Shown here one piece after another: positions 17,354 through 27,368 of a stretch of 64,000 nucleotides of DNA. Origin of the DNA: Aureococcus anophagefferens (lineage: Eukaryota; Sar; Pelagophyceae; Pelagomonadales; Pelagomonadaceae); NCBI RefSeq assembly GCF_000186865.1, contig NW_008705563.1, forward strand, positions 2,770,003 to 2,834,002, written 5' to 3'. The position numbers and the translations under genes are program-made. The notes under the pieces were generated by a model. The model searched no databases, was not told the origin of the DNA, and was given only the letters and a program-made list of their open reading frames with translations. Position 1 is the first letter of the stretch, and each line of letters starts with the position of its first letter.

Positions 17354-19162
17354 ATGAGCGAGGCCGACGCCGCCGCGGTCCTCGCGGCCCTCGACGCCGG
17401 CGAGACGGACATCAACAACCTGCTGGGGTCGCTCTACAACAAGGGCAAGTCGCCGGAGATCACCATCCCGCGCGGCAACAAGAACCCGGCGTGCGTCGCG
17501 CCGGAGTACGCCATGGGCCCGGCGGACTGCGAGCACGTCGTCTCCGCCGTCGCCCACGTCGGCCCCAAGGCCCACTTCCCCAAGCTCAAGGAGAAGTACG
17601 ATTTAGTGGTCATCGGCGCGGGCGTCGCCGGCCTCCTCTCCGTCATCGTCGCCAAGAGCCTCGGCAAGAAGGCGCTGCTCATCGAGAAGCACTACATGGG
17701 CGGCGACTGCCTCAACGTGGGCTGCTTCCCGTCCAAGGCCCTCATCGCCTGCGCGCGCAAGTGCCACGAGCTCAAGCACGCGGCCGACTTCGGCGTCACC
17801 GTCTCCGGCGACGTCACCGTCGACTTCGGCTTCGTCATGAAGCGCATGCGCGCGCTGCGCGCGGGCATCGCGCCCCACGACGGCGTCGAGCGCTACGGCC
17901 GCGACTTCTGCGACGACGTCTGCGTCGGCGTGGCGAAATTCGCGAGCCCGACGGAGGTCGTCATCACGTCGCACGGGGGCGAGACGCAGTCCGTGGCCTT
18001 CGACAAGTGCATGATCGCCACGGGCGCGTCCGCGGCCGTCGTGCCCGTGCCGGGCCTGCGGGACTGCCCCCACCTGACGAACGGCAACTTCTTCAATCTA
18101 GAAGCTTTGCCGCCGCGCGCGTGCCTCATCGGCGCGGGCCCCATCGGCATCGAGATGGCCCAGTCGCTCCAGCGCTTCGGCTGCGCCGTGACCATCTTCG
18201 AGGTGGCGCCCCAGCTCCTGCCCCGCGAGGACCCGGACGCCGCGAAGCTCGTCACGGAGGCGTTGATCGCGGACGGCGTCGAGGTCCACTACGCCGTGAA
18301 GATCACGGGCATCAAGCTCGCGGGCGAGCTCGCCATGAAGGCGCCCTGGCCGACCTACGACGTCTCCGTGACGCTGAGCGACGGCACGGCCAAGGTCTTC
18401 CAGTGCGAGGCGCTGTTGAACGCGACGGGCCGCGCGCCGAACGTCTCCGGGATCGGGTTGGACGAGGCGGGCGTCGACTACGACACGCGCACGGGCGTCC
18501 ACATCTCGGACCTCTACGAGACGTCGGCGCCGAACATCTATTCCTGCGGCGACTGCGCGTCGCCCTACAAGTTCACGCACGCGGCGGACTGGCAGGCGCG
18601 GTGCGCGGTGCGGAACATGTTCCTCCAGGCGAACTCGAAGCACTCGGACCTGCTCGTGCCCTGGGCGACGTACACGGACCCGGAGATCGCCCACGTCGGC
18701 CTCTACGAGAAGGAGATGGACGACAAGGGCATCGCCTACGACACCTACGTGCGCCAGTTCAAGGACGTCGACCGCTGCAAGTGCGAGGGCGTCACGTCGG
18801 GCTTCGTGAAGATCTCCTGCGCCAAGGGCAGCGACCAGATCCTGGGGTCGACGATCGTCGGGCCCTGCGCCGGCGACCTGATCTCGGAGATCACGGTCTG
18901 CATGCAGAACGGCATCGGCTGCAAGGACATCGCGGGCGTCATGCACCCGTACCCGACGACGGCGGAGGCCGTCCGCCAGTGCGCGGCCCAGTACTTCCCC
19001 AAGCTCCGCACGCCGGCGGTCAACGCGGCCATCGAGAAGCGCCTCGAGCAGGTCGCGACCGGCACCGTGCCCGAGAAGACGGACATGATGGCCGGCGCGG
19101 CGGAGAGCCTCAACAAGGCCGTCGGCGACGTGACCGCGTCCGTCACCGCCATGTTCAAGTGA
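17354..19162 (+). CDS. Class I pyridine nucleotide-disulfide oxidoreductase (lipoamide dehydrogenase/mercuric reductase-like)
   Basis: 602 residues from ATG 17354. VVIGAGVAG at about 85 is the FAD-binding Rossmann motif. GGDCLNVGCFPSKALI places the redox-active disulfide at C119 and C124. CLIGAGPIGIEMAQS at about 260 is the NAD(P)H-binding fold. YSCGDCASPYKFTHAA is the second FAD motif, and HPYPTTAEAV (His about 531) supplies the catalytic base of the partner subunit. The family transfers electrons between NAD(P)H, FAD and a disulfide substrate. The protein is longer than the usual 470 residues: an 80-residue N-terminal extension without clear targeting signal, and a 45-residue C-terminal tail. 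No clustered cysteines typical of a metal-delivery domain are present, so the true substrate is unknown. Confidence 0.82.
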   Translation: MSEADAAAVLAALDAGETDINNLLGSLYNKGKSPEITIPRGNKNPACVAPEYAMGPADCEHVVSAVAHVGPKAHFPKLKEKYDLVVIGAGVAGLLSVIVAKSLGKKALLIEKHYMGGDCLNVGCFPSKALIACARKCHELKHAADFGVTVSGDVTVDFGFVMKRMRALRAGIAPHDGVERYGRDFCDDVCVGVAKFASPTEVVITSHGGETQSVAFDKCMIATGASAAVVPVPGLRDCPHLTNGNFFNLEALPPRACLIGAGPIGIEMAQSLQRFGCAVTIFEVAPQLLPREDPDAAKLVTEALIADGVEVHYAVKITGIKLAGELAMKAPWPTYDVSVTLSDGTAKVFQCEALLNATGRAPNVSGIGLDEAGVDYDTRTGVHISDLYETSAPNIYSCGDCASPYKFTHAADWQARCAVRNMFLQANSKHSDLLVPWATYTDPEIAHVGLYEKEMDDKGIAYDTYVRQFKDVDRCKCEGVTSGFVKISCAKGSDQILGSTIVGPCAGDLISEITVCMQNGIGCKDIAGVMHPYPTTAEAVRQCAAQYFPKLRTPAVNAAIEKRLEQVATGTVPEKTDMMAGAAESLNKAVGDVTASVTAMFK

Positions 19163-19253
19163 GCGGCTTTTTTCTCGGCGGGTGGCGCGTCTCCCCCCCG
19201 CCGGCGCCGCCGCGACGCCGGCCCCCGGGAGGCTAAAATGGCGCTTACCGGAG

Positions 19254-19850
19254 TCACGCGAGCTGGCCGCACTCGATGATGGTGATGGGCTCGCTGGGCG
19301 TGCCGTCGGGGTTGCCGAGCATCTCGACCTGCTTGAGGACGTCCATGCCCCGGACGACCTGGCCGAAGACGACGTGCTTGCCGTCGAGCCAGGGCGCGGC
19401 GGCCGTGCAGAGGAAGAACTGCGAGCCGTTCGTGTTCGGGCCCGCGTTCGCCATGGACAGCACGCCCGCGCCGCCGTGCTTGAGGTGGAAGTTCTCGTCG
19501 GCGAACTTCATGCCGAAGATGGACTCGCCGCCCGTGCCGTTGTTCCGCGTGAAGTCGCCGCCCTGGACCATGAAGTTGGGCACGACGCGGTGGATGCGGC
19601 TGCCCTTGTAGTGCAGCGCCTTGCGGTTGCGGCCCGTGCCCTTCTCGCCCGTGCAGAGCGCGCGGAAGTTCTCGCAGGTCAACGGGCAGACGTCGGCCCG
19701 CAGCTCGACGACGATGCGCCCCAGGGGCAGGGTCGACGCGGCGACGTCGAAGAAGACCACGGGCAGGTTGTTCTGCTTCACCTCGCCGGTCGTGCCGAAC
19801 ATGCGCTCGATCTTCTCCTTGGACAGCTCCGTCGGCGCGTAGCCCGCCAT
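19254..19850 (-). CDS. Cyclophilin-type peptidyl-prolyl isomerase
   Basis: 198 residues from ATG 19850 ([18 protein letters not shown]). The frame runs to 19979, but the extra 43 codons are not protein-like. The cyclophilin core is complete: [51 protein letters not shown] with the catalytic Arg, [22 protein letters not shown] with the cyclosporin-site Phe and Trp. It catalyses proline cis-trans isomerisation and helps folding, probably in the cytosol or nucleus as no targeting leader is seen. A 30-residue N-terminal extension precedes the core. AAATTGCCACAG-type sequence (reverse of 19934-19945) lies about 85 bp upstream of the start. Confidence 0.92.
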   Translation of the reverse strand: MAGYAPTELSKEKIERMFGTTGEVKQNNLPVVFFDVAASTLPLGRIVVELRADVCPLTCENFRALCTGEKGTGRNRKALHYKGSRIHRVVPNFMVQGGDFTRNNGTGGESIFGMKFADENFHLKHGGAGVLSMANAGPNTNGSQFFLCTAAAPWLDGKHVVFGQVVRGMDVLKQVEMLGNPDGTPSEPITIIECGQLA

Positions 19851-20034
19851 GGCGGCCGCGGCGCGGGTCCGGCGGCGCGAGGCTGCGCGGTGAGACGACT
19901 TCCACCTCGATTGGCCACAGAGCTCTGCAGGGGCTGTGGCAATTTGATCTGCGATCGCGATGTGCTGTGCAAGTTGCACCGCGTTTGATCCGCAGATAAT
20001 CGACGAGAGATACCCAGCGACGCGCCGTTACCAC

Positions 20035-21240
20035 CTACTTCTTCTTCCCGAAGAGGGGCGTGCCGACGCCGACGGCGTCGGCGTCGGGCGCGTCGGCCGT
20101 CCGCTCCGCGGCCGGCGCGGCCGCCTTCATGGCCGCGGTGGGCGCCTTGGCGAAGATGGTCGTGTAGGGGTCGTACTCCTGGCCGTCCTTGGCGACCTGC
20201 TTGTAGTGCTCCTTGAGGCTCATCTTGCCGTACTTCTCCGCGGGCGCCGTCGTGAGCATGTCCTCGACGGCGTAGTAGCGGCCGATCTGGCCGAGCTCCC
20301 AGGCGTCCTTGACCTTGGGCGAGCCCGTCAGGTCGTAGGCCCACTTGATGGCGCCGACGATGCCGTCGAAGACGCCGATGGGCACGCCCAGCAGCCAGGG
20401 CTCCTTCCGCGGCTCGCCGTCGACCTCGGCGATCGCCGTCGCGATCAACTCGCCCTGCTCCTTCATGGAGATGCCCGCGTCGGGCCCGCCGACGTTCCAG
20501 ATGGGCTCGCCGCCCTTGGAGGACCGCGCCGGGTCCGCGACGCAGTCGACGATGGCCATGGCGAGGTCCGCCTCGGAGATGGGGTTGCACGTCGCCGACC
20601 GGTCGCCGCCGAGGTCGAAGTACACAAAGGGCCCGCCGCCCTTCAAGATCTCGACCTGGCCGCTCAACGACTTGAAGAAGGCCGTCGGGCGCACGACGCT
20701 GTAGGTCACGTCGCCCTGGCCCGCGAGCGCGGCCTCGGTCTTGAGCTTGGCCGCCTGGAACGACAGGTCGGGCTTCGCGACGCAGAACGCGGAGAGCAGC
20801 ACGTAGTGGCGCGCGCCGCACTTCCGCGCCGCCTCGAGGCAGTTCACGGAGGCCTCGTAGTCCACGAGGAGCGAGTCGGCCTCCGTGCCGGACCGGCTCG
20901 CGAGGCAGCAGACGACAACGTCCGTCTTGGCCGTCTCGAACGCGCGCGAGATGCCGCCGAGGTCACCGCACTCGGCGCCCACGATCGTCGCGCCGTCGAA
21001 GGAGGCCCTGCTCGCGTCGCGCACGACGGCCGTCGTCTCGTAGCCGCGGCGCACGCACTCGCGCACGACGGCCTTGCCGATGTAGCCGCTGGCGCCGACG
21101 ACGGTCACGCGCTCGTCCGTCTTCGTCACGCCGGGCTCGAAGGCAGACATGCGGATCGATGAGATCCGCGCCGTTCTCGGCATCACGAGAGCGGTGGCGG
21201 ACCAGGCCGCCGCCAAGGCGATGATCCCGCGGAGCACCAT
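20035..21240 (-). CDS. DVR: Divinyl chlorophyllide a 8-vinyl-reductase, plastid
   Basis: 401 residues from ATG 21240; the frame continues two codons to a TTG. The leader MVLRGIIALAAAWSATALVMPR is a signal peptide with a plastid-type junction. VTVVGASGYIGKAVVRECVRRG at about 45 is the NAD(P)-binding glycine-rich motif of an atypical short-chain dehydrogenase. Further matches to the NAD(P)H-dependent divinyl reductase family: HYVLLSAFCVAKPDLSFQAA, YSVVRPTAFFKSLSGQVE, GPFVYFDLGGDRSATCNPIS. It reduces the 8-vinyl group during chlorophyll synthesis in the plastid stroma. The C-terminus ends in an Ala-rich stretch and GKKK. This gene fits a photosynthetic host and is divergent from the L27 gene (76-bp gap). 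Confidence 0.88.
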   Translation of the reverse strand: MVLRGIIALAAAWSATALVMPRTARISSIRMSAFEPGVTKTDERVTVVGASGYIGKAVVRECVRRGYETTAVVRDASRASFDGATIVGAECGDLGGISRAFETAKTDVVVCCLASRSGTEADSLLVDYEASVNCLEAARKCGARHYVLLSAFCVAKPDLSFQAAKLKTEAALAGQGDVTYSVVRPTAFFKSLSGQVEILKGGGPFVYFDLGGDRSATCNPISEADLAMAIVDCVADPARSSKGGEPIWNVGGPDAGISMKEQGELIATAIAEVDGEPRKEPWLLGVPIGVFDGIVGAIKWAYDLTGSPKVKDAWELGQIGRYYAVEDMLTTAPAEKYGKMSLKEHYKQVAKDGQEYDPYTTIFAKAPTAAMKAAAPAAERTADAPDADAVGVGTPLFGKKK

Positions 21241-21316
21241 CGTCAAGCTGAGATCCTGAGCTGATCAGCCACTCCACGGCAGCGAGAGCGCGCGCGCGCA
21301 CCCACCGCAAGGCGCG

Positions 21317-21819
21317 ATGTTCGCGTCTCTCGCGCGCACCGTCATCGCTGCGCGGCCCACGAGCGCTGGAGCGGTCCGCTTCGCTACAAAAAAGGCCGGA
21401 GGCTCGAGTAAAAATGGACGCAAGTCGCCGGGCCAGCGCCTCGGCGTGAAGCGCTTCGGCGGCCACCCGGTCAGCGCGGGCGAGGTCCTCGTGCGGCAGC
21501 GCGGCACGAAATTCCACCCGGGCAACCTCGTCAAGCGCGGGCGCGACGACACGCTGCGCGCGGCCGCGTCCCGCGCGCGCGCCGCCGCCGGCTCGGGCCG
21601 CGCGCCGCGGGTCCGGCGCGACGCGAGCCCCGCAGGTACGCGCTGGCGGCGGGCACCGTCGAGTTCACCGAGTCGGGACGACGAGTCGGATCGAAGGGCG
21701 TCTGGAAGATGCGCCAGGCGCGTCGCGCGGCGTCTCCGTTTCGGCCCTCGCGCGCGCGGGGACGCGTGCCGCCCCCCTCGCAGTACGTCCACATTCGGCC
21801 AGCCGCCGCGAGCGCGTAG
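21317..21819 (+). CDS. MRPL27: Mitochondrial ribosomal protein bL27m, one intron
   Basis: Exons 21317-21555 and 21636-21819 give 140 residues. [20 protein letters not shown] is a mitochondrial presequence. [40 protein letters not shown] and GTKFHPGN are diagnostic of L27. Splicing the 80-nt intron joins GRDDTL to [14 protein letters not shown], restoring the conserved GRDxTLxAL block. The C-terminus is longer than in bacteria. L27 helps position tRNA at the peptidyl-transferase centre; the presequence places this copy in mitochondria rather than the plastid. Confidence 0.9.
21556..21635 (+). other. 80-nt GC-AG intron in L27
   Basis: Starts GCGCGCGGCC and ends GAGCCCCGCAG. Phase 2: CT at the exon end plus G form a Leu codon. 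Strong support because family conservation spans the join. The donor begins with the same ten bases as the intron at 6783. Confidence 0.85.
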
Positions 21820-22021
21820 ACCACCCCCCCGAGGCTGTTTCGCGCGCGTCGCGTGCGTAAATTTCGATGGAAAAATGGTTCAACATCGGCATGTTACTAC
21901 TGTGGCAAAATCGATCGTGATGGGAGGCCCATCGTAAGCGTGGCCGCGCCGCTGGTGATCGGTGTACGGCACCGTGGAGGAGCTCGAGCCGTGCACCGTC
22001 TGCGGTGCCGTCGCGCCTCGG

Positions 22022-25000
22022 ATGGTCGACATCGAGGTCGTCGACGCCGGCGCGCCGCCCTGGCCGCTCGTGCCCGACCCGGCGTGGACGAGCACGGTGG
22101 CGCCGAGCCTGCCGTTCCTCCAGTGGCACGAGCACGTGGCGCTGCGGCTCGTGGGCATGACGACGCTCGAGATGCCCGCGTCGCCGTTCTTCTCCCTCTT
22201 CCTGCGCACGGGCGGCGGCCACGCGAAGCGGTACAACGCCGCCCGCGGCATCACGAAATACGACGAGGGCGACTGGCGGGACGACCGCGCCGCGGCGGGC
22301 AAGGTGCGGCGCGTCACCTACGAGGTCGACGTCGTCGACGACGCGTCGCGGTCGCGGCGCGTCGCCGTCCACGAGACGCAAAGCATCGTGCCGACGGCCG
22401 ACGGCTACGTCTACGAGGCGCGGACCGTGGAGGCCGGCTGCGAGGCCGTCGCGCGCGCGGCGGCGCCGGCGGCGCCGACGTCGCCCTACGGCCGGCGGTC
22501 CGACGGCGGGCCGGCCTACTACACCGCGGAGCGCTGGGTCGTCGCGGAGCAGCGGGGCCTGCTGCGCGCGCACGCCAAGGTCAGCGTCTACGCCGCCGCG
22601 CCGCCGTCGCCCGACGGGCCCGGCGGCGGCTGGACCGACGAGGCCCACCGGCGCTTCGACGCCTGGCACGCCGTCGCGACGCGCGAGACCTACGCGAACG
22701 CCGTCGGCGCGATGGTGAGCGACTCCGTCTTCGGCACGGCCGTCGGCGGCGGCGAGAAGCGGAAGCAGGGAGACGCCGAGCCGCGGCCCTTCGTCGCGCC
22801 CGTGCCGCCGAGCCGCGTCGACTTCATGACCCAGCTCGAGGAGCCGCCACTCGTCCGCGAGCGCGCGCCCGCGACGGGCCCGGCGGACGAGCCGTCGCCG
22901 CGCGCGCGCGGGGTTTCGACCGTCGTCTGCGTCGACGTCGAGGAGGTCGAGGCGCGCGGCGACGCGGCGAAACCGGCGAAGAAGAGCGGCCTCGGCTGCG
23001 GCGAGGCGCCCTGGGCGGCCGGCGCCGTGCCCGTCCTGGAGAAGGCGGCGACGCCGTCGAAGCGCGCGTCGTGGCTCGGGGGCTACGCGGCATCGCTCAG
23101 GGCAGGAAAAGGGTGATTCAACGTCGCTTCAACGTGAGTGTTCCGCGCGCGCGCGTTTCGGAAACAGCACCCACGCTTCGAGAGCGCTCCGAGAGATGAT
23201 CGCTCGTCCAAAAATCAGCCGAAACGAGCGGAAAACGACCGAGATAGGAGCCTTTGAAGTTGGGAATTTCGCACCCTTTTCCTGCCCAGGCGTCGCTCCT
23301 GTCGCCGAAGCGCGCGTCCGGCTCGACCTACGAGATCGTCTTTGATGGTGTTGTGGGCCTCCAGTTCGCCGATTTAGGAACAGGCGCCCTCGTCGACGGC
23401 CACGAGGGCTACGGAGCGGCCGACGCCCCTCCTGGGGTCGGATCGGCGCTCACGTCCGTCAACGGCGTCCGCGTGGGCGGCCTCACCTTCCAGAGCGCCA
23501 TGGCCCTCGCGGGCCAGCGCAAGCGGCCGCTCGCGCTGGGCTTCCTCGAGGCGACGCCCGACGCGCTCGTCGACACGTTACTCGTGGAGCGCGCGGCCGG
23601 CGGCTGCGATGCTCGCGCCGTCGACGCCGCGCTCGCGGCGCCCGGGGCCAAGGACCTGCGGGCCCAGCTCGACGCCTTCGTGGCCAACTTCAACGCCGCG
23701 GACCTGCGCCGGTGCGCCTACGTCGGCGGCGACCAGCGGCCCGGGGCCATGTTCCGACGGGCCGTCGACTTCGCCGTCGACCAGCTCCGGGAGAAGCGGC
23801 TCCTCGCGAGCGGGTCCCCCCAACCCCAGCAGAACAAGACGGCGGCGCTGCGCGTGAGCCGGCGCGACGACGACGCCGAGGAGCGCGACGACGCGTACTG
23901 GGCGTCGTGCCGGAAAGTCGTCGAAACGCGGCTCGCGGCGCGCGTCGCCGACGCCGCGTGGGGCCTCTCGCCCGAGGCCGGCGCCGGCGACGACGAGCTG
24001 CGCGTCCACTTCCACTCGCTGCGGTTCCTACGGCTGGAGCACCTCGGCGTCGTCGTCCCCGCGGGGAAGGCGCGGGGCCAGACGTCGGCGCCGGGGCGGG
24101 AAAAGAACGCGACATGCCCAACTTCACAGGCTCCTCTCTCGGCCGTGTTCCACTCGTTTCGGCTGATTTTTGGACGAGCGATCATCCCTCGGGACGGTCT
24201 CGACGCGTGCATGCGTTCTCCGGAACGCGCGCGCGCGGATCGCTCACGTTGAAGCGACGTCGAATCACTCGTTTCCCGCCCAGGTCGGCGCCCGAAGACG
24301 GCGCGGAGTGGCGCGTCGCGCAGCTCGAGGTCGAGGCCGCCTGCGCCGCGAGGACCGCCGGCGACGCCGTGGACCGCTTCGCGACGGCCGTGCGCTTCAT
24401 CGCGTCCGCCGTCGAGGCCTGCAGCAACCGGGGGAGGACGCTCCAGTGCTACTCGGCGATCGGCGCGGACGAGCTGCTCCCGGCCATCACCTGGACGCTC
24501 ATCCAGGCCGACGCGCGGACGCTGGCGTCGACGCTCTGGTTCGTCGACGAGTTCGCGGGGGCCGACGACCTCCGGGGGGAGCGGGGCTACGCGTTCGCGA
24601 ACGTCCAGGCGGCGTCCGACTTCGCGCGGAAGACTCTGACGTCCGCGGCGCCCCTCGAGGGTCTGATCGCCCCCGACGCCTTCGACCAGGGCGTGCGGCG
24701 GGCCGTGCTCACGGACGAGGCCGTCGCCGCGGCGACGCGCGGCGACGGCTCGAAGCTCGGGCTGGTTCTAGCCGCGGGCGCGGACCCGCTCGGTCTGGGC
24801 TCCGGCCTCGACGCGACGCCCCTGTCCGCGGCCATCGTCTCGCGGGACCGCGACGCCATCGCGAAATGTTTGGGGCGGCTGTCCATCGAGGGCGCGTCGA
24901 ACGGCGCCGACGACCGCGTGGAGTTGGAGTGCCACGACGTCGACAACGCTCGGCCGTCCGACGGCGCGACGGCCCTGATGGTCGCGGCGTCCGTGGGCGA

Positions 25001-27311
25001 TCTAGACGTCGTATTAGCGCTCCTCGCCCTGGGCGCCGACGGCAACCGGCGCGCCGACGCGACGGGGCGCACGGCCGCGCGGCGCGCGCGCGACGGCGGG
25101 CACGACGCCGTGGCGGAGGTCCTGGCCTGCGCGGCGCCGACGCCGGCGGCGCTGCTCCGGGCCTGCGCCGTCGGCGACGCGGCGGCCGTGCGCGGGCTGC
25201 TTCTACGGGGCGCGGACCCGGCGGCGAAGGTCGGGGGCTGCCCGCCGCTCGTCGCGGCCGCGGCCGCGGGGAGCGGCGCGTGCGTCGCCGCCCTGCTCGC
25301 CGCGGACGGCGTCGACGTCGACGCGACCTGCGCCAAGGGGTCGACGGCGCTCATGCGCTGCGTGGGCTTCGACGAGCGCTGCGCGGCCAGGCACGGCGCG
25401 CCCGCCGCGGCGCCGGCGAAGCAGGCCGCCGCGGCGATCGCGCTCCTGAGGAAGGGCGCGGACCGCGGCCTCCAGGACCGCTTCGGCAAGTCGGCCCTGA
25501 CCTGGTGCCGCACCCAGGGCGGGTCCAAGGCCCTCGAGTCGGTGCTGCGCAACGACCCGGCGAAGAAGAAATTGTGCGAGGCCTGCCGCGACAAGCGGCC
25601 CGACGACGCGCGCGCGTTGCTCCTCCAGGGCGCGGACGCGGACGCGCCCTGCGAGGCCAAGGGCTACACGCCCCTCGTGGCCGCGGTCTACAACGACGAC
25701 GTCGCCATGGCGACGATCCTGCTCGACCCGCCCGTCGAGCCCGACGGGTCGCGGGCGTTCGCGGCCGCGGCCGTCGACGGCCGCGGCCGCGGCGGCCTGA
25801 CGCCCCTCATGTACGCGGCGCAGCGGCGGAGCGCCGCGACGTCGAGCCTCCTGCTCCGCTTCGGCGCCGCGCGGGACGCCGTCGACGACCGGGGCCGGTC
25901 GCCGCGGGACCACGCGGCGTCCGGCAACTGGCCCGCGGGCTCCGAGGCCGCGAAAGCCGAGCTGCTCGAGCTGCTCTCCACGGACCCGCGCAAATTGCTC
26001 CTCGTGGAGGCGGCGGCGCGCGACGACGCCGCCAAGGTTTTGGCGCTCCTGGGCCACGGCGTGTCGCCGAACGAGTGCCGCCGGCTCCGGTCCGCGCGGC
26101 GCGCGCCGCCGCGCGCGCCCCCGCGCGGCGGCCGGCCCCCGGCCAAGGCGCCGCCGCCGCTGCCCTGCTGGCACCTCGAGCTCTGCACGCCGCTCATGGC
26201 CGCCTGCTGCTACGACGCGGCCGCGGCCGCGCGCGCGCTCCTCCGGAGCGGCGGCTGCCGCGTCGACCTCGCGAACCCGCTGGGCCTCACGGCGCTCCAC
26301 TACGCTGCTTTACGCGGCCGCGCGTCGACGATATTGTTGCTGCTGGAGTGCGGCGCGGACCGGACGCTCGCGGACCGCGCGGGCCGGACGCCGCTCGACT
26401 GGGCGGAGCGGCGCGCGGCGATGGACAGCGCCGCGTTCCGCCGCGCGGACCGCGCGCCGGACGAGCCGGCGTCCTTCGAGGCGGCCCTCACGACCACGGG
26501 CGGCGTGGACCGCGCCGACGAGCTCGCGGTCCACGTGCTCCGCTACTCGCCCGAGACGCACGGCGCGACGGCGCTCGCCGCGGACGGCGACGACCGCGGC
26601 GTCGTGGCCCTCGTCATGCAGGGCGTCGACGTCAATGGCTTCGACGACGGCGGCGCGACGCCCCTCATCGCCGCCTGCGGCCACGGCAGGCTAAACGTCG
26701 TGCGGCGGCTCCTCGCGCACCGCGACGTCGCCGTGGACCTCGCGGGCAAGCGGGGCGTGACGCCGCTCATGCACGCGGCGGCGGCGGGCTTTGACGACGG
26801 CGTGCTCGCGTTGCTGCGCAAGGGCGCGGACCGGCGAAAACGGACGGACCAGGGCCGCCGCGCGGCGGACTACGCCGCGGAGCACGGCCACGTCGCGCTA
26901 GGGGCGCTCCTCGAGGCGGACCCGGACGTCGTGTCCGTGCACGACGTCGCGACGGAGGGCAGGCTGCTCGCCCTCGACGGCCTCATCCGCCAGCGGCCCG
27001 ACCTGCTGAACGCGCGCGACGCCGCGCGCGGCGACGCGCCGCTGCTCCTCGCCGCGAAGCACAGGAAGCTGAAGGCCGTCGAGCTCCTGCTCGCCAAGGA
27101 CAAGGTCAAGGTCGACTGCCCGAACGCGAACCGCGAGACGCCGCTCATGCACGCGGCCAAGGCCGGCGCGCTCGACATCTGCTCGCGGCTCCTGGCCAAG
27201 GGCGCGGACCCGAACGCCAAGGACGCGGACGGCCGCACGGCGACGTCCTGGGCGTCGTCGAAGTCCTACGCCAACATGATGCTCTACATGGGCGTCGCCG
27301 CCCTGTCCTAA
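22022..27311 (+). CDS. VPS9-domain protein with PDZ and ankyrin repeats; two introners
   Basis: Exons 22022-23089, 23290-24083 and 24284-27311 give 1629 residues. The first ATG in frame is 22022; the frame is open from 21959, so an upstream exon is possible. The N-terminal region (RVTYEVDVVDD, ETQSIVPTADGYVYE, YTAERWVVAEQRG) resembles a VASt/StART-like fold, weakly. After intron 1, IVFDGVVGLQFADLG, VNGVRVGGLTFQSAMALA form a PDZ domain. After intron 2, LQCYSAIGADELLPAITWTL, LASTLWFVDEFAG and GYAFANVQAASDFARKTL match VPS9, the guanine-nucleotide exchange domain for Rab5-type GTPases in endosome traffic. About fifteen ankyrin repeats follow to the C-terminus (TPLMHAAKAGALDICSRLLA). A Rab5-family exchange factor on endosomes is inferred. 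Confidence 0.82.
23098..23289 (+). mobile_element. Introner element copy B (192 bp), GC-AG intron
   Basis: Flanked by GCATCGCT (23090-23097) and GCGTCGCT (23290-23297), an 8-bp target duplication with one mismatch. The intron is 23090-23289, 200 nt, phase 0, donor GC from the left copy, acceptor CAG. Inverted ends GGCAGGAAAAGGGTG and CACCCTTTTCCTGCC are perfect complements over 15 bases. The mismatch lies in the copy that becomes intron, where drift is free. Confidence 0.92.
24092..24283 (-). mobile_element. Introner element copy C (192 bp), GT-AG intron
   Basis: Flanked by perfect 8-bp copies of GTCGGCGC (24084-24091 and 24284-24291). The intron is 24084-24283, 200 nt, phase 2, donor GT from the duplication, acceptor CAG. 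Ends GGCGGGAAA and TTTCCCGCC are complementary but differ from copies A and B. Internal sequence has the orientation of copy A and is the most diverged of the four. Confidence 0.92.
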
Positions 27312-27312
27312 T

Positions 27313-27348
27313 CGTGGGCGTCGCTGCCATCGTGGGCGTCGCTGCCAT
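27313..27348. repeat. 18-bp tandem duplication just after a stop codon
   Basis: CGTGGGCGTCGCTGCCAT occurs twice in direct succession, two bases after the VPS9 gene stop. A third, imperfect relative (ATGGGCGTCGCCGCC) is the last coding stretch. It looks like local slippage copying the gene end. Confidence 0.75.
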
Positions 27349-27368
27349 TGTCCCTAATTCGATGCCGC

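Noticed and set aside
17354..19162. True mercuric reductase
   Set aside because: It lacks the C-terminal Cys pair and the N-terminal metal-binding domain; only the general flavoprotein class is supported.
21934..21988. GTAAGC at 21934 as the donor of a first intron for the VPS9 gene
   Set aside because: No acceptor in the right phase within a sensible distance before the coding part.
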